From: Hyphomicrobiales bacterium
GTDB taxonomy: Bacteria > Pseudomonadota > Alphaproteobacteria > Rhizobiales > Xanthobacteraceae
Direction of reading: 5' to 3'
NCBI GenBank assembly: GCA_017305715.1
Contig: JAFKKG010000023.1
Location: forward strand, 107,269-171,268
Length of the DNA: 64,000 bases
Shown here: positions 25,136 to 36,668 of the stretch, in pieces
How positions within the stretch are numbered: position 1 is the stretch's first letter
How the letters are laid out: each line of letters begins with the position of its first letter
Notes under the pieces: model-generated
Database searches by the model: none
Seen by the model: the letters and a program-made list of their open reading frames with translations, nothing else
Told to the model about the DNA's origin: nothing
Translations under genes and position numbers: made by a program

Positions 25136-26200
25136 ATGCGTGCACGCCGAACCATCCCCTTCCTCCCCATGCTTGCCTTGTTTGCAGGCCTCTGCGGAGC
25201 GGTGTGCTTGGCTGCGGGGGCGAGCCTTGCCGCGGACGAGCCGCGGCCGCCGCTCGCGATCCAGTTCTCGCTCGACCGGCCAATCGACGCGACCGATGCG
25301 CCTTTCGTGATGGCGGCCAGCAATGGCCTGTTCAGCGCCGAGGGGCTCGCGGTCACGATCAACACCGCCAGCGGATCGCCGGACGCGATTGCGCGCGTCG
25401 CGGCCGGCACCAGCGATTTCGCGCTGGTCGACATCAACGCGCTGGTCCGCTTTCGCGACAAGGACAAGCAGGGCGTACCGCCGGTGAAGGCGGTGTTCGT
25501 GCTGTACAACAAGGCCCCCTACGCCATCATTGCCCGCAAGAGCCGCGGCATCCAGGCGCTGTCGGACATGGAGGGCAAGAACCTCGGCGTCGCCGAAGGC
25601 GATCTTTCGATCCGGCTGTGGCCGGCGGTGGCCAAGCAGAACGGCATCAAAATCGCGAGCGTCAAGCAAAGCAGCATCAGCGCCGCGGTGCGCGAGCCGA
25701 TGCTGTCGGCGGGCCAGATCGACGCCGTCACCGGGTTTTCCTACCTGTCGGCGCTCAACCTGAAAGACCGCGGCGTGCCGGCGGACGATCTGGCGGTCTT
25801 GAAATTCGCCGACTATGGCTGCGACGCCTACGGGTTTGCCATCATCGTCAACCCGGCGCTGGCGGCCGCCAAGCCGGACGCCGTCAGGGGATTCATCCGC
25901 GCGGTGATCGGCGGCACCCATCTCGCCGTCAAGGACCCCGCGGGCGCGGTGGCGAATGTCATCGGCCGCATGGATGGCGGCTCGAAGGATCTCGAGCTCG
26001 AGCGGCTGCGCACCGTGCTGCGCGACAACATCCTGACCGCCGAGGTCAGGCGCAACGGCCTCGGCGGCATCGATGCAGCCCGGTTCGAGCGCTCGATCGA
26101 TCAGCTCGCGGAAGGCTTCAAATTCCAGAAACGGCCGGTGGCAGCGGACATTTTCGACGACCAGTTCCTGCCCCCGGTCAACGGCCGCCTCATCAATTGA
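25136..26200 (+). CDS. ABC transporter substrate-binding protein, NMT1/SsuA-like
   Basis: The 354-residue periplasmic binding protein has a signal peptide (about 1-33, cut after SLAA) and the NitT/TauT-family layout. APFVMAASNGLFSAEGLAV resembles the usual xxAxxkGfFexeGL motif, with SDFALVDINALVRF and IQALSDMEGKNLGVAEGD. It would bind a small organic compound (sulfonate, nitrate, pyrimidine precursor or similar). No permease or ATPase gene is adjacent, so it is an orphan receptor or uses components elsewhere. The ribosome site is weak. Confidence 0.82.
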   Translation: MRARRTIPFLPMLALFAGLCGAVCLAAGASLAADEPRPPLAIQFSLDRPIDATDAPFVMAASNGLFSAEGLAVTINTASGSPDAIARVAAGTSDFALVDINALVRFRDKDKQGVPPVKAVFVLYNKAPYAIIARKSRGIQALSDMEGKNLGVAEGDLSIRLWPAVAKQNGIKIASVKQSSISAAVREPMLSAGQIDAVTGFSYLSALNLKDRGVPADDLAVLKFADYGCDAYGFAIIVNPALAAAKPDAVRGFIRAVIGGTHLAVKDPAGAVANVIGRMDGGSKDLELERLRTVLRDNILTAEVRRNGLGGIDAARFERSIDQLAEGFKFQKRPVAADIFDDQFLPPVNGRLIN

Positions 26201-26293
26201 GTAAAAGTCGGGCGGACGCTGGTTCTCCGGCGCGATCCCTGATTAGAATGCGTCTCGACTGATCGCGCCCGTCCCATTCCTTCCGGCATATCC

Positions 26294-28066
<1,773 letters not shown>

Positions 28067-28280
28067 AACGGGAACGGCCACGAAAAATCCGTCGAATTTC
28101 CGTCTATTTCATCCACGATTTAATCGCTGCGCCACTGTTCTGGATTGGCAAGCCGGTATAGGTTTGCACCGCCGTAGCGATGGCACACATTAGGTTTCAA
28201 GATCGCACGCTTGAAATCCGAACGTCAGATATCAGGACCTCCTTTCCGGAAGGCGGGTCTCAAAGGACCGGAACGCAAAA

Positions 28281-29702
28281 GTGCATCTTCTTCGCCCGCT
28301 GCTTCGCCATCCATTGTTGAACCTGATCCTGCTGGTTGCCGCGCTGGCGTTCGTCACGCCGCGCACCGCGCGTGCCGAGGCGTTGCTGGTCGTCGAAGCC
28401 GACACCGGAAAGGTGCTGCAGGCCGAGAACGCGACGATGCCTTGGTATCCGGCCTCGGTGACCAAGATCATGACGGCTTATGTAACGCTGAAGGCGGTCA
28501 AGGAAGGACGCCTGACGCTCGAAAGCACGTTGACGGTCTCGCCGGTGGCGGCCTCGCAGGCGCCCTCGAAGATGGGCTTCAAGCCGGGCACGCAGGTCAC
28601 GGTCGAAAACGCGCTGGCGATGATGATGGTCAAATCGGCCAACGACATGGCCGTGGTGCTGGCCGAAGGCGTCGGCGGTTCGATCGACGGCTTCTCCGCC
28701 ATGATGAACGCGAACGCGCAGCGGCTCGGCATGACCCAGACGAGCTACGTCAATCCGAACGGCCTGCCCGCCGATGGCCAGATCACGTCAGCGCGCGATC
28801 TTGCGATCCTGGCGCGTGCCGTGATCCGCGATCTGCCCGAATACGAATATTTCATGCATATCCCCGCGATCCGTTTCGGTCGCCGCACCACCAATAATTT
28901 CAACAAGCTGATCGGCCACTATGCCGGCGCCGACGGCTTCAAGACCGGCTTCATCTGCGCCTCCGGATACAATCTGGTGGGGTCGGCGACGCGCGACGGC
29001 AAGCGGCTGATCGCGGTCGTGCTCGGCTCGAGCTCCGGCAAGGCGCGCGCGGTGCGCGCCGCCCAATTGCTCGAGCGCGGTTTTGCCGGCAACGGGCTCG
29101 GCTGGCTGCGTCCCTCGCTTGGCACGGTCGACAATCTGGCGCCTATCGACGCCACGCCGCCGAACCTGCGCGAGGAGATGTGCGGCGGCAAGCGCAAGCG
29201 TCCCGCCACCGATGAGGATGCGGAGAGCACGCAGGCTTCCGCGAGCAGCAGCGAGAGCCCGGTGGCGTTCTTTGCCGCCGGCCTGCAGGCACCGACCGCA
29301 AAACCCTCCGAACTGCTCGCGGGGTCGTACACGACCGGCGAACCCATGGTCGTCTACACGGGTCCGAAGCGGACCGGCGCCGCCTTGATCGCAGCCGTGG
29401 CCGCGGACGACCAGAAGCAGGTCACGCACAAGCGCGGCAAGAAATCGCGGGTCGCGGCGAAGAAGCCGGATGCGGACGCGCCCAAGACAGCACCGAAGAC
29501 AGCACCCAAGACAGCGGCGAGGACCGAGGCCAAATCCGACAAGCCGGCGGCAAAACCGGCGGTCAGGCATGCCAGCGCCAAGCCGGAAGCCGCAGCAAAG
29601 CCCGCGGAAAAGCCGGCCGCGTCGGCTGAAAAGCCGGCCGCGAAGCCAGCCAAGCCCAAGGCCGCCGCTAAACCCAAGAGCGAATCCAAGCCGGCGGGCT
29701 AA
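28281..29702 (+). CDS. D-alanyl-D-alanine carboxypeptidase (peptidase S11) with basic low-complexity tail
   Basis: The 473-residue protein has a signal peptide (to about residue 32) and the three active-site motifs: SVTK (Ser59, Lys62), SAN (119-121) and KTG (221-223). It trims the terminal D-Ala of murein pentapeptides. Residues 285-355 contain a Ser/Glu linker. The last about 80 residues are a Lys/Ala/Pro-rich repeat region (PKTAPKTAPKTAART, EKPAASAEKPAAKPAKPKAA), much longer than in DacA/DacF, which may bind envelope polyanions. Part of the upstream region to 28067 presumably holds its promoter. Confidence 0.9.
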   Translation: MHLLRPLLRHPLLNLILLVAALAFVTPRTARAEALLVVEADTGKVLQAENATMPWYPASVTKIMTAYVTLKAVKEGRLTLESTLTVSPVAASQAPSKMGFKPGTQVTVENALAMMMVKSANDMAVVLAEGVGGSIDGFSAMMNANAQRLGMTQTSYVNPNGLPADGQITSARDLAILARAVIRDLPEYEYFMHIPAIRFGRRTTNNFNKLIGHYAGADGFKTGFICASGYNLVGSATRDGKRLIAVVLGSSSGKARAVRAAQLLERGFAGNGLGWLRPSLGTVDNLAPIDATPPNLREEMCGGKRKRPATDEDAESTQASASSSESPVAFFAAGLQAPTAKPSELLAGSYTTGEPMVVYTGPKRTGAALIAAVAADDQKQVTHKRGKKSRVAAKKPDADAPKTAPKTAPKTAARTEAKSDKPAAKPAVRHASAKPEAAAKPAEKPAASAEKPAAKPAKPKAAAKPKSESKPAG

Positions 29703-29876
29703 CCGGAGCGTCCGCCTGCGCAATTTGGCGGTTTTCGTACCATTTGCCCGACGTTTCCAATGCGTCGTTACGGCACAGCCGCTTGCCATTGGCATCGGCA
29801 TTCACAATACTGCCAAAAACGCGGCATCCCGACCCAAGAATTCGAGAAATCGGGAACTAACGAGAGGGGAAAGACC

Positions 29877-31559
29877 ATGGAGCGGATCTGGCTCAAGCAA
29901 TATCCGGCTGGCGTGCCCGCCGATATCGACGTCACGCAATACTCGTCGCTCGTCGCCCTGCTGGAAGAGAGCTTCAAGAAGTTCGCCGACCGCAAGGCGT
30001 TCATCTGCATGGACAAGTCGATCAGCTACCGCGACCTCGATGAGATGTCGGCGGCGCTCGGCGCCTATCTGCAGAGCAAGGGCCTGAAAAAGGGCGCCCG
30101 GGTCGCGCTGATGATGCCGAACGTGCTGCAATACCCGATCGCGACGGCCGCCGTGTTGCGCGCCGGCTATGCGGTCGTCAACGTCAATCCGCTCTACACC
30201 CCGCGCGAGCTCGAACATCAGCTCAAGGATTCCGGTGCGGAAGCGATCGTGGTGCTGGAGAATTTCGCCACCACCGTGCAGCAGGTGATCGCCAAAACCG
30301 CGGTGAAGCATGTGATCGTCGGCAGCATGGGCGACCTGCTTGGCTTCAAGGGCGTGATCGTCAATCTGGTGATCCGCAAGGTAAAGAAGATGGTGCCGGC
30401 CTGGTCGCTCCCCGGCTCGGTGTCGTTCAACGACGCGCTGGCCGCCGGCCGCGGCCTGAAGCTCAGCAAGCCGCAGCTCACGCTCGATGATGTCGCCTTC
30501 CTGCAATATACCGGCGGTACCACCGGCGTTTCCAAGGGAGCGACCCTGCTCCATCGCAACATCCTGGCGAACGTGCTGCAGAACGATGCCTGGCTGCAGC
30601 CGGCGCTGAAGAAGCCGCCGATTGTCGACCAGATGGTGATCGTCTGCGCACTGCCGCTGTATCACGTCTTCGCGCTGACGGCGTGCTATCTGCTGGGGCT
30701 GCGCACCGGCGGCACCAATCTGCTGATTCCCAACCCGCGCGACATGCCCGGCTTCATCAAGGAGCTGTCGAAGTACCAGGTCAGCTTCTTCCCGGCCGTC
30801 AACACGCTCTACAACGGCCTGTTGAACACACCGGGATTCGACAAGCTCGATTTCTCCAAACTGAAAATCTCCAACGGCGGCGGCATGGCGACGCAAAAGC
30901 CGGTGGCCGAGAAATGGCTGAAGATCACCGGTTGCGCATTGTCGGAAGGCTATGGCCTGTCGGAGACGTCGCCGACGCTGACCTGCAATCCTGCCACCAT
31001 TACGGAGTTTTCGGGCACGATCGGCCTTCCGGTGCCCTCGACCTATCTGTCGATCCGCGACGACGACGGCAAGGAGGTGCCGCTCGGCGAAGCCGGCGAG
31101 ATTTGCGCCAAGGGTCCGCAGGTGATGGCGGGTTACTGGAACAGGCCGGAAGAGACCGCGAATGTGATGACGGCGGACGGCTTCTTCCGCACCGGCGATA
31201 TCGGCATCATGGACGAGAAGGGCTACACCAAGATCGTGGACCGCAAGAAGGACATGATCCTGGTCTCCGGCTTCAACGTCTATCCGAACGAGATCGAGGA
31301 AGTGATCGCCAGCCATCCGGGCGTGCTGGAGTGCGCCGTGATCGGCGTTCAGGACGCAAAATCGGGCGAAGCGGTCAAGGCCTTCATCGTCAAGAAGGAC
31401 CCGAACCTGACGCCCGAGGACGTCATCAAGTTCTGCGGCACGCAGCTTACCGGCTACAAGGTCCCCAAGCAGATCGAGTTCAGGACCGACCTGCCGAAGA
31501 CCAATGTCGGCAAGATCCTGCGCCGCGAGCTGCGCGACGAAAAGAAGGCCGCGGCCTAA
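29877..31559 (+). CDS. fadD: Long-chain fatty acid-CoA ligase
   Basis: The 560-residue ANL enzyme starts MERIWLKQYPAGVPADIDVT, typical of FadD. Motifs are YTGGTTGVSKGATLLHRN (P-loop), SEGYGLSETSPTLTCNP, FFRTGDIGIMDEKGYTKIVD and SGFNVYPNEIEEVI. It ends TNVGKILRRELRDEKKAAA, containing the catalytic lysine. It activates imported long-chain fatty acids for beta-oxidation at the inner membrane. ATG 29877 follows GAGAGGGG. It stands alone, followed by a family C repeat. Confidence 0.92.
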   Translation: MERIWLKQYPAGVPADIDVTQYSSLVALLEESFKKFADRKAFICMDKSISYRDLDEMSAALGAYLQSKGLKKGARVALMMPNVLQYPIATAAVLRAGYAVVNVNPLYTPRELEHQLKDSGAEAIVVLENFATTVQQVIAKTAVKHVIVGSMGDLLGFKGVIVNLVIRKVKKMVPAWSLPGSVSFNDALAAGRGLKLSKPQLTLDDVAFLQYTGGTTGVSKGATLLHRNILANVLQNDAWLQPALKKPPIVDQMVIVCALPLYHVFALTACYLLGLRTGGTNLLIPNPRDMPGFIKELSKYQVSFFPAVNTLYNGLLNTPGFDKLDFSKLKISNGGGMATQKPVAEKWLKITGCALSEGYGLSETSPTLTCNPATITEFSGTIGLPVPSTYLSIRDDDGKEVPLGEAGEICAKGPQVMAGYWNRPEETANVMTADGFFRTGDIGIMDEKGYTKIVDRKKDMILVSGFNVYPNEIEEVIASHPGVLECAVIGVQDAKSGEAVKAFIVKKDPNLTPEDVIKFCGTQLTGYKVPKQIEFRTDLPKTNVGKILRRELRDEKKAAA

Positions 31560-31570
31560 GGCCAATGCCT

Positions 31571-31630
31571 GTTTTTTGCTTTGACCCGTTTTCTTTACGC
31601 GAACCGGTACCCGTTTCGCTGAAAACGCGC
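31571..31630. repeat. Intergenic repeat (family C), copy 1
   Basis: Contains the core TTGACCCGTTTTCTTTACGC-GAACCGGTACC-TTTCGCT, shared in the same orientation with 40641-40740 and 54836-54937. This copy lacks the GTTCC/GGAAC palindromic head. Confidence 0.65.
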
Positions 31631-31648
31631 TGATGCGAGCGTCCGACC

Positions 31649-32203
31649 ATGTCTGACGCTCGTGAGCCCGCGCCCGGCGATATCCTCGATTTTTGGCGCG
31701 CGGCCGGCCGCGACCGCTGGTACCGGCAAGACGACATGTTCGACGTCGAGGTCTGCCGGCGCTTTCTCGATGTGTGGCAACGGGCGGCGGCGGGCGAATT
31801 GTCGGCCTGGGAAGCAACCGACGAGGGCACGCTGGCGCTGACCATCGTGCTCGATCAGTTTCCGCGCAACATCTTTCGCAACGACCCCCGCGCCTATGCG
31901 AGCGATGCCCGGGCGCGCGACGTCGCCGCCCGCGCGGTCGGCCGGGGCGTCGATCGCCGGATCGATCCGGTGCTGCGCGAATTCCTCTATCTGCCGTTCA
32001 TGCATTCGGAGCATCTGCCCGACCAGCTGCGCTGCATCGAACTGTTCGGCGGCACATCCAACACCGAAAATCAGGAATATGCCGAGCAGCACGCCGATAT
32101 CATCCGCCGGTTCGGGCGTTTTCCGCACCGTAACCGCACGCTGGGGCGCGAGACCACGCCCGAGGAACAGGCCTTCCTGGAGGACGGCGGGTTTACCGGC
32201 TGA
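31649..32203 (+). CDS. DUF924 family protein
   Basis: The 184-residue protein shows the DUF924 pattern. ILDFWRAAGRDRWYRQDDMF opens it, then LALTIVLDQFPRNIFRND, YLPFMHSEHLPDQ and RFGRFPHRN near the end. The family is alpha-helical (TPR-like) with conserved His/Arg/Phe residues and no established function. It is transcribed between fadD and the peroxiredoxin but separated from both by gaps. Confidence 0.88.
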   Translation: MSDAREPAPGDILDFWRAAGRDRWYRQDDMFDVEVCRRFLDVWQRAAAGELSAWEATDEGTLALTIVLDQFPRNIFRNDPRAYASDARARDVAARAVGRGVDRRIDPVLREFLYLPFMHSEHLPDQLRCIELFGGTSNTENQEYAEQHADIIRRFGRFPHRNRTLGRETTPEEQAFLEDGGFTG

Positions 32204-32311
32204 TGACGGAACAGTGAACGCAGCACGGCATTGCCGTTTCCGGGACACCGAATATTGTGCCGGTCATCCGCAAAGGTTAAGACACATCCGCACATTGAGG
32301 GAGAATTGACG

Positions 32312-32797
32312 ATGACGATCCAAGTTGGCGACAAGCTGCCGGAAGCCAAGTTTCGCGTGATGACGGCGGAAGGCCCGCAGGTCAAAACCACCGACGATAT
32401 TTTCAAGGGCAAGAAGGTGGCGCTGTTCGCGGTGCCCGGCGCCTATACCGGCACCTGCCACAAGATGCATCTGCCGAGCATCTTCCTCAACGCCTATGCC
32501 ATCAAGGACAAGGGCGTGAACACGATTGCGATCGTCTCGGTCAACGACGCCTTCGTGATGAACGCCTGGAAGCGCGACACCGACCAGCGCGACGAAGCCA
32601 CCTTCCTCGCCGACGGCAATGCCGACTTCACCAAGGCGATCGGCATGGAGCTCGACGCATCCGGCAATGGCCTCGGCATCCGCTCCAAGCGCTATTCGAT
32701 GCTGGTGGAAGACGGCGTGGTCAAGAAGCTCAACCTCGAACCGGCCCCCGGCAAGGTCGAGGTATCCGGCGGCGATACGCTGCTCGGACAGCTGTAA
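32312..32797 (+). CDS. Peroxiredoxin, Prx5-like
   Basis: The 161-residue protein has the Prx5 active-site arrangement P42-x3-T46-x2-C49 (VPGAYTGTCHKMHLPS). The proline-rich TPTC of most relatives reads TGTC here. It continues TIAIVSVNDAFVMNAW and FTKAIGMELDASGNGLGIRS. No second conserved cysteine is seen, so it is probably a 1-Cys enzyme reduced by glutathione or glutaredoxin. It detoxifies peroxides. GAGGGAGA precedes ATG 32312. Confidence 0.9.
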   Translation: MTIQVGDKLPEAKFRVMTAEGPQVKTTDDIFKGKKVALFAVPGAYTGTCHKMHLPSIFLNAYAIKDKGVNTIAIVSVNDAFVMNAWKRDTDQRDEATFLADGNADFTKAIGMELDASGNGLGIRSKRYSMLVEDGVVKKLNLEPAPGKVEVSGGDTLLGQL

Positions 32798-32810
32798 GCA
32801 GCGGCCTTCT

Positions 32811-32950
32811 TCCCTTCTCCCCCTGTGGGAGAAGGTGGCGCGAAGCGCCGGATGAGGGGTCTCTATCCGCAGCGAGAGGTGTATCCGCGGAGAGAACCCC
32901 TCACCCGTCTTCGCTTCGCGAAGCCACCTCTCCCACAAGGGGAGAGGGGA
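32811..32950. repeat. Intergenic palindromic repeat (family E), copy 1
   Basis: About 140 bases with long inverted arms: CCTGTGGGAGAAGGTGGC against GCCACCTCTCCCACAAGG. The interior holds GATGAGGGGTCT...ACCCCTCACCC. A second copy lies at 36669-36806. It sits between convergent genes. Confidence 0.75.
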
Positions 32951-32971
32951 ACAAGAGGCCGCCGCCCCAGT

Positions 32972-33436
32972 TCAAGCCTTCAGCCTCGCCATCGCGACGC
33001 CGTCGCGGGCGAGCTGATCGGCCCGTTCGTTTTCTGCGTGGCCGGCGTGGCCCTTGATCCAGTGCCAGCGCACCTCATGCGGTTTCAGCGCGGCGTCGAG
33101 GCGCTGCCACAGATCGACATTTTTCACCGGCTTCTTGTCGGCGGTGCGCCAGCCGTTTTTCTTCCAGCCATGGATCCAGCCGGTGATGCCCTGGCGCACA
33201 TACTGGCTGTCGGTGGTGAGGTCGACGACGCAGGGCTTCTTCAGCGCTTCCAGCGCCGAGATCGCCGCCATCAGCTCCATGCGGTTGTTGGTGGTGTGCG
33301 CTTCGCCGCCCTTCAATTCCTTTTCGGTGTCGCCGAATTTCAGGATCGCGCCCCAGCCGCCGGGGCCGGGATTGCCCGAGCAGGCGCCGTCGGTGAAGAC
33401 AGTGACATGCGGCTTCGAATCGTTCACGCCGCGCAT
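32972..33436 (-). CDS. rnhA: Ribonuclease HI
   Basis: The 154-residue enzyme cleaves RNA in RNA:DNA hybrids. Conserved blocks are [20 protein letters not shown] (first catalytic Asp), [15 protein letters not shown] (catalytic Glu), [15 protein letters not shown] (catalytic Asp) and [15 protein letters not shown] (His loop and last Asp). ATG 33436 is possible. A GTG at 33427, overlapping the thrB stop by four bases, would give a protein beginning at the usual place and is equally likely. It follows thrB and ispH on the same strand. Confidence 0.94.
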   Translation of the reverse strand: MRGVNDSKPHVTVFTDGACSGNPGPGGWGAILKFGDTEKELKGGEAHTTNNRMELMAAISALEALKKPCVVDLTTDSQYVRQGITGWIHGWKKNGWRTADKKPVKNVDLWQRLDAALKPHEVRWHWIKGHAGHAENERADQLARDGVAMARLKA

Positions 33437-34404
33437 CCCGGCTGCGTCAGGCCGTAATCGCGCGCCGACTGGACGCTCTGGTGGAAGCGCAATTTCCGGA
33501 CATATTCCAGCGGGTCTTTCGGCTTCACCAGCGCGCCCTCGGGCACGTTGAGGAAATCGACCAGGCGCGTCAGCAAAAAGCGCAGCGCGGAGCCGCGCGC
33601 CAATAGCGGCAGCGCGTCCTGTTCGGCTTCCGACAATTTGCGTTCGCGGCCATAGGCGCCGAGCAGCGCCCGCGCCTTGGTGACGTTGAAGGAATGATCC
33701 GGCTCGAAGCACCAGGCGTTGAGGCAGATCGCAACGTCATAGGCCAGGATGTCGTTGCAGGAAAACGGGAAGTCGATCAGCCCGGACAGCTTGTCGCCGA
33801 GGAAGAAGACGTTGTCGTTGAAGAGATCGCCATGGATGACGCCGAGCGGCAGGTCCTTGGGCCAGTTCGCTTCGAGGTGATCGAGTTCGCGCGCGATGAA
33901 ATCGCCCAGGCCCGGCCCGACGCTGTCGGCGCGCGGCGCCGCCAGATCGAACAGCGGCCGCCAGCCCTCGACCGACAGCGGATTTTTCCGGAACAGCGGA
34001 AAGTCGCGCCCTGCCAGATGCATTTTGGCGAGCGCCTCGCCGACGCCGGTGCAATGCGCGACATTGGGCCGGCGCGGCCACATGCCTTCGAGGAAATTGA
34101 TGATCGCGGCCGGCCGCCCGGCCAGATGGCTATAGACCGCGCCCTGGCGATTCTTCGCCGGCTGCGGGCAGTGCACGCCGCGCTCGGCCAGATGCGCCAT
34201 CAGCGACAGGAAATACGGCAAGTCGTCCACCGCCACGCGCTTTTCATAGAGCGTGAGGATGTAGGCGCCCTTGGTCGTGTGCATCAGGAAGTTGGAATTC
34301 TCGACGCCTTCGGCGATGCCCTTGTAGGACAGCAATTCGCCGATGTCGTAGCCTTTGAGGAATTCCGCGAGGTCTTCGGCGGCAACGTCCGTGTAAACCG
34401 CCAT
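33424..34404 (-). CDS. thrB: Homoserine kinase (ThrB2, kinase-fold type)
   Basis: The 326-residue protein starts [20 protein letters not shown] and carries the choline-kinase-like catalytic loop [15 protein letters not shown] and the metal-binding [20 protein letters not shown]. It phosphorylates L-homoserine for threonine synthesis. AAGG lies near the start. It has a nine-base gap to ispH and overlaps rnhA, so the three are probably cotranscribed. This form is typical of alpha- and gammaproteobacteria and differs from the GHMP-type ThrB of E. coli. Confidence 0.93.
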   Translation of the reverse strand: MAVYTDVAAEDLAEFLKGYDIGELLSYKGIAEGVENSNFLMHTTKGAYILTLYEKRVAVDDLPYFLSLMAHLAERGVHCPQPAKNRQGAVYSHLAGRPAAIINFLEGMWPRRPNVAHCTGVGEALAKMHLAGRDFPLFRKNPLSVEGWRPLFDLAAPRADSVGPGLGDFIARELDHLEANWPKDLPLGVIHGDLFNDNVFFLGDKLSGLIDFPFSCNDILAYDVAICLNAWCFEPDHSFNVTKARALLGAYGRERKLSEAEQDALPLLARGSALRFLLTRLVDFLNVPEGALVKPKDPLEYVRKLRFHQSVQSARDYGLTQPGCAA

Positions 34405-34413
34405 GGGAAAACC

Positions 34414-35391
34414 TTAGGCGGCGTCGGGCCGCAGCGAACGCGGCAGTGGGAAGAATTCGTTTTCTTCCGCGGCCGAGACCGTCTCCACATGCAGCGTAAA
34501 GCGCTCGGCGAATGCGCCCATGATCTCCTCGACGATCACCTCCGGCGCGGAGGCGCCGGCCGTGATGCCGAGGCTCTTGATGCCTTCGAACCGCGACCAG
34601 TCGAGATCGCCGGCGCGCTGCGCCAGCACCGAGACCGGGCAGCCCTCGCGTTCGGCGACTTCGCGCAGCCGCTGCGAGTTCGACGAATTCGGCGCACCGA
34701 CCACGATCAGGGCGTCGACCACCGGCGCCACCTTCTTCACCGCGAGCTGGCGGTTGGTGGTGGCGTAGCAGATGTCTTCCTTGTGCGGGCCGTTGATGTT
34801 CGGGAAACGCTCCTTCAACAGCGCCACGATCTCGGCGGTGTCGTCGATCGACAGCGTCGTCTGGGTCACGAAGGCAAGGTTGTTCGGATCCTTCGGCATG
34901 AAGGTCTTGGCGTCTTCGGCGGTCTCGATCAGCGTCACCGCGCCCGGCGGCAGCTGGCCGACGGTGCCGACCACTTCCGGATGGTGGGAATGCCCGATCA
35001 GGAGGATTTCGCGGCCGCGCTTGAAATGGATCGCAGCCTCGCGGTGCACCTTGGTGACCAGCGGGCAGGTGGCGTCCAGCGAGAAGAAATTACGGGCGCG
35101 GGCGTCCGCCGGGACCGATTTGGGAACCCCGTGGGCGGAAAACACCACCGGCGCGCTGGTATTGTCGGGGATTTCAGCCAGTTCCTCGACGAAAATGGCG
35201 CCTTTGGTCTTCAGGCTGTCGACCACATAGCGGTTGTGCACGATCTCGTGACGGACATAGACCGGGGCGCCGTAGATCGCGAGCGCCCGCTCGACGGTGT
35301 CGATGGCCCGCACCACGCCGGCGCAGAAGCCGCGGGGGGAACAAAGCACGATTTTCAGGTCTGGTTTTGCTGACGCTGATAAAGAGGTCAT
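34414..35391 (-). CDS. ispH: 4-hydroxy-3-methylbut-2-enyl diphosphate reductase
   Basis: The 325-residue protein carries out the last step of the MEP isoprenoid pathway, making IPP and DMAPP. The three [4Fe-4S] ligand cysteines are in [26 protein letters not shown] and [13 protein letters not shown]-neighbouring segments ([11 protein letters not shown] also conserved). The catalytic Glu lies in the [17 protein letters not shown] region. ATG 35391 is favoured; an in-frame upstream ATG at 35484 would add a non-conserved leader. It is first of ispH-thrB-rnhA and divergent from trcR. Confidence 0.94.
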   Translation of the reverse strand: MTSLSASAKPDLKIVLCSPRGFCAGVVRAIDTVERALAIYGAPVYVRHEIVHNRYVVDSLKTKGAIFVEELAEIPDNTSAPVVFSAHGVPKSVPADARARNFFSLDATCPLVTKVHREAAIHFKRGREILLIGHSHHPEVVGTVGQLPPGAVTLIETAEDAKTFMPKDPNNLAFVTQTTLSIDDTAEIVALLKERFPNINGPHKEDICYATTNRQLAVKKVAPVVDALIVVGAPNSSNSQRLREVAEREGCPVSVLAQRAGDLDWSRFEGIKSLGITAGASAPEVIVEEIMGAFAERFTLHVETVSAAEENEFFPLPRSLRPDAA

Positions 35392-35612
35392 CGGGGGCCA
35401 TCTCGGGGCCGAATCACCCCCAGCCGGCGGGCAGGGAACGGCCAATTTGTGTAAGGACTTGGGGCTGCTTTTGGGCGCTGTCAAGGCACTTTAGCAGGCC
35501 ATTGCGCCAATACCCCCTCAGGGCGTATATAGGCGCCGAATTCCCGTCATCACCGATGACCGCAGACTTCGCCTCCCAAAAAGAGGTGGGCGAGGCACAA
35601 AGGAGATTTGCC

Positions 35613-36311
35613 ATGAGCAATGCGCCGCTGATGCCAAAGGCGACGGCCGTATGGCTGGTTGATAATACCGCCCTGACCTTCGACCAGGTGGCCGATTTTA
35701 CCAAAATGCACCCGCTGGAAGTCCGGGCCATCGCCGATGGCGACGCCGCCCAGGGCATCAAGGGCATGGACCCGATTTCGACCGGCCAATTGACCCGGGA
35801 CGAGATCGAGCGCGGTGAAAACGACCCGAACTACCGTCTCAAGCTCGGCGAGAGCAAGGTCGCCCTGCCCCCGGCCGCCAAGAAGAAGGGCCCGCGCTAC
35901 ACCCCGGTGTCGCGCCGCCACGAGCGGCCGAGCGCGATCCTGTGGCTGGTGCGCAACCACCCCGAACTGAAGGACGCCCAGATCATGCGGCTGGTCGGCA
36001 CCACCAAGACCACGATCGCCTCTGTCCGCGACCGCACCCACTGGAACGCCTCGACGCTGACCCCGATGGATCCGGTGACACTCGGCCTGTGCTCGCAGAT
36101 CGAACTCGATTTCGAGGTGCAGCGCGCCGCCAAGGAAAAGCCGGTCCCGGCCGCCTACGGTGGCGCCACGCTGCTGCCGGCCTCCGAGACCACCAAGAAG
36201 GAGCCGGAATTCGAGCCCACCGAAAAGCAGCGCGACGACCTCAACGTCGATGCCGTGTTCGCCAAGCTGAAGACGATCGGCGGCAAGAAGCAGGACGACG
36301 AGGAAGAGTAA
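35613..36311 (+). CDS. trcR: Cell cycle transcriptional regulator TrcR (DUF1013)
   Basis: The 232-residue protein matches the alphaproteobacterial DUF1013 family. The start PKATAVWLVDNTALTFDQVA is followed by FTKMHPLEVRAIADGDAAQG, PSAILWLVRNHPELKDAQIM and LVGTTKTTIASVRDRTHWN, two helix-turn-helix-like regions. TrcR controls cell-cycle genes in Brucella and related bacteria. AGGAG precedes ATG 35613. A rho-independent terminator follows. It is divergent from ispH across about 220 bases. Confidence 0.92.
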   Translation: MSNAPLMPKATAVWLVDNTALTFDQVADFTKMHPLEVRAIADGDAAQGIKGMDPISTGQLTRDEIERGENDPNYRLKLGESKVALPPAAKKKGPRYTPVSRRHERPSAILWLVRNHPELKDAQIMRLVGTTKTTIASVRDRTHWNASTLTPMDPVTLGLCSQIELDFEVQRAAKEKPVPAAYGGATLLPASETTKKEPEFEPTEKQRDDLNVDAVFAKLKTIGGKKQDDEEE

Positions 36312-36344
36312 GGGCGCGTCGTTTTTCGGATTGCTGGATTTCGA

Positions 36345-36373
36345 ACGCGACGGGGCAACCCGCCGCGTTTTTT
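36345..36373 (+). terminator. Rho-independent terminator of trcR
   Basis: Stem ACGCGACGGG / CCCGCCGCGT (nine of ten pairs) with GCAA loop, followed by six Ts at 36368-36373. It lies 34 bases past the trcR stop. Confidence 0.8.
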
Positions 36374-36413
36374 CTTCCTTCTCCCCCTTGGGGGGGAATG
36401 CCGTCGCTCGCCC

Positions 36414-36632
36414 TCAGGCCTTCTTCAAGAACTCCGTGCGCAGCACCAAGCCTTTGACCTTGTCGGTGCGGCCTTCGATCTCGTCTTCGTTGTCGGTGAG
36501 ATGGATGTTCTTGATCACGGTGCCGCGCTTGAGCACGGTGGAAGAGCCTTTCAGCTTCAGGTCCTTGATCAGCGTGACGGTGTCACCCTCGGCGAGCAAC
36601 GCGCCGTTGGAGTCTCTGACCTTGATGTCCAT
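36414..36632 (-). CDS. PhnA-like protein (short form)
   Basis: The 72-residue protein MDIKVRDSNGALLAEGDTVT... is the C-terminal PhnA domain (YjdM family): DLKLKGSSTVLKRGTVIKNI, VKGLVLRTEFLKKA. It lacks the N-terminal zinc ribbon of longer PhnA proteins. Despite its name the family is not clearly tied to phosphonate use. AGGGG lies before the ATG at 36632. It is preceded by a family E repeat. Confidence 0.87.
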   Translation of the reverse strand: MDIKVRDSNGALLAEGDTVTLIKDLKLKGSSTVLKRGTVIKNIHLTDNEDEIEGRTDKVKGLVLRTEFLKKA

Positions 36633-36668
36633 GTGATGCCCCTGGTGAAGAATGATGCGAGCGCTTTC

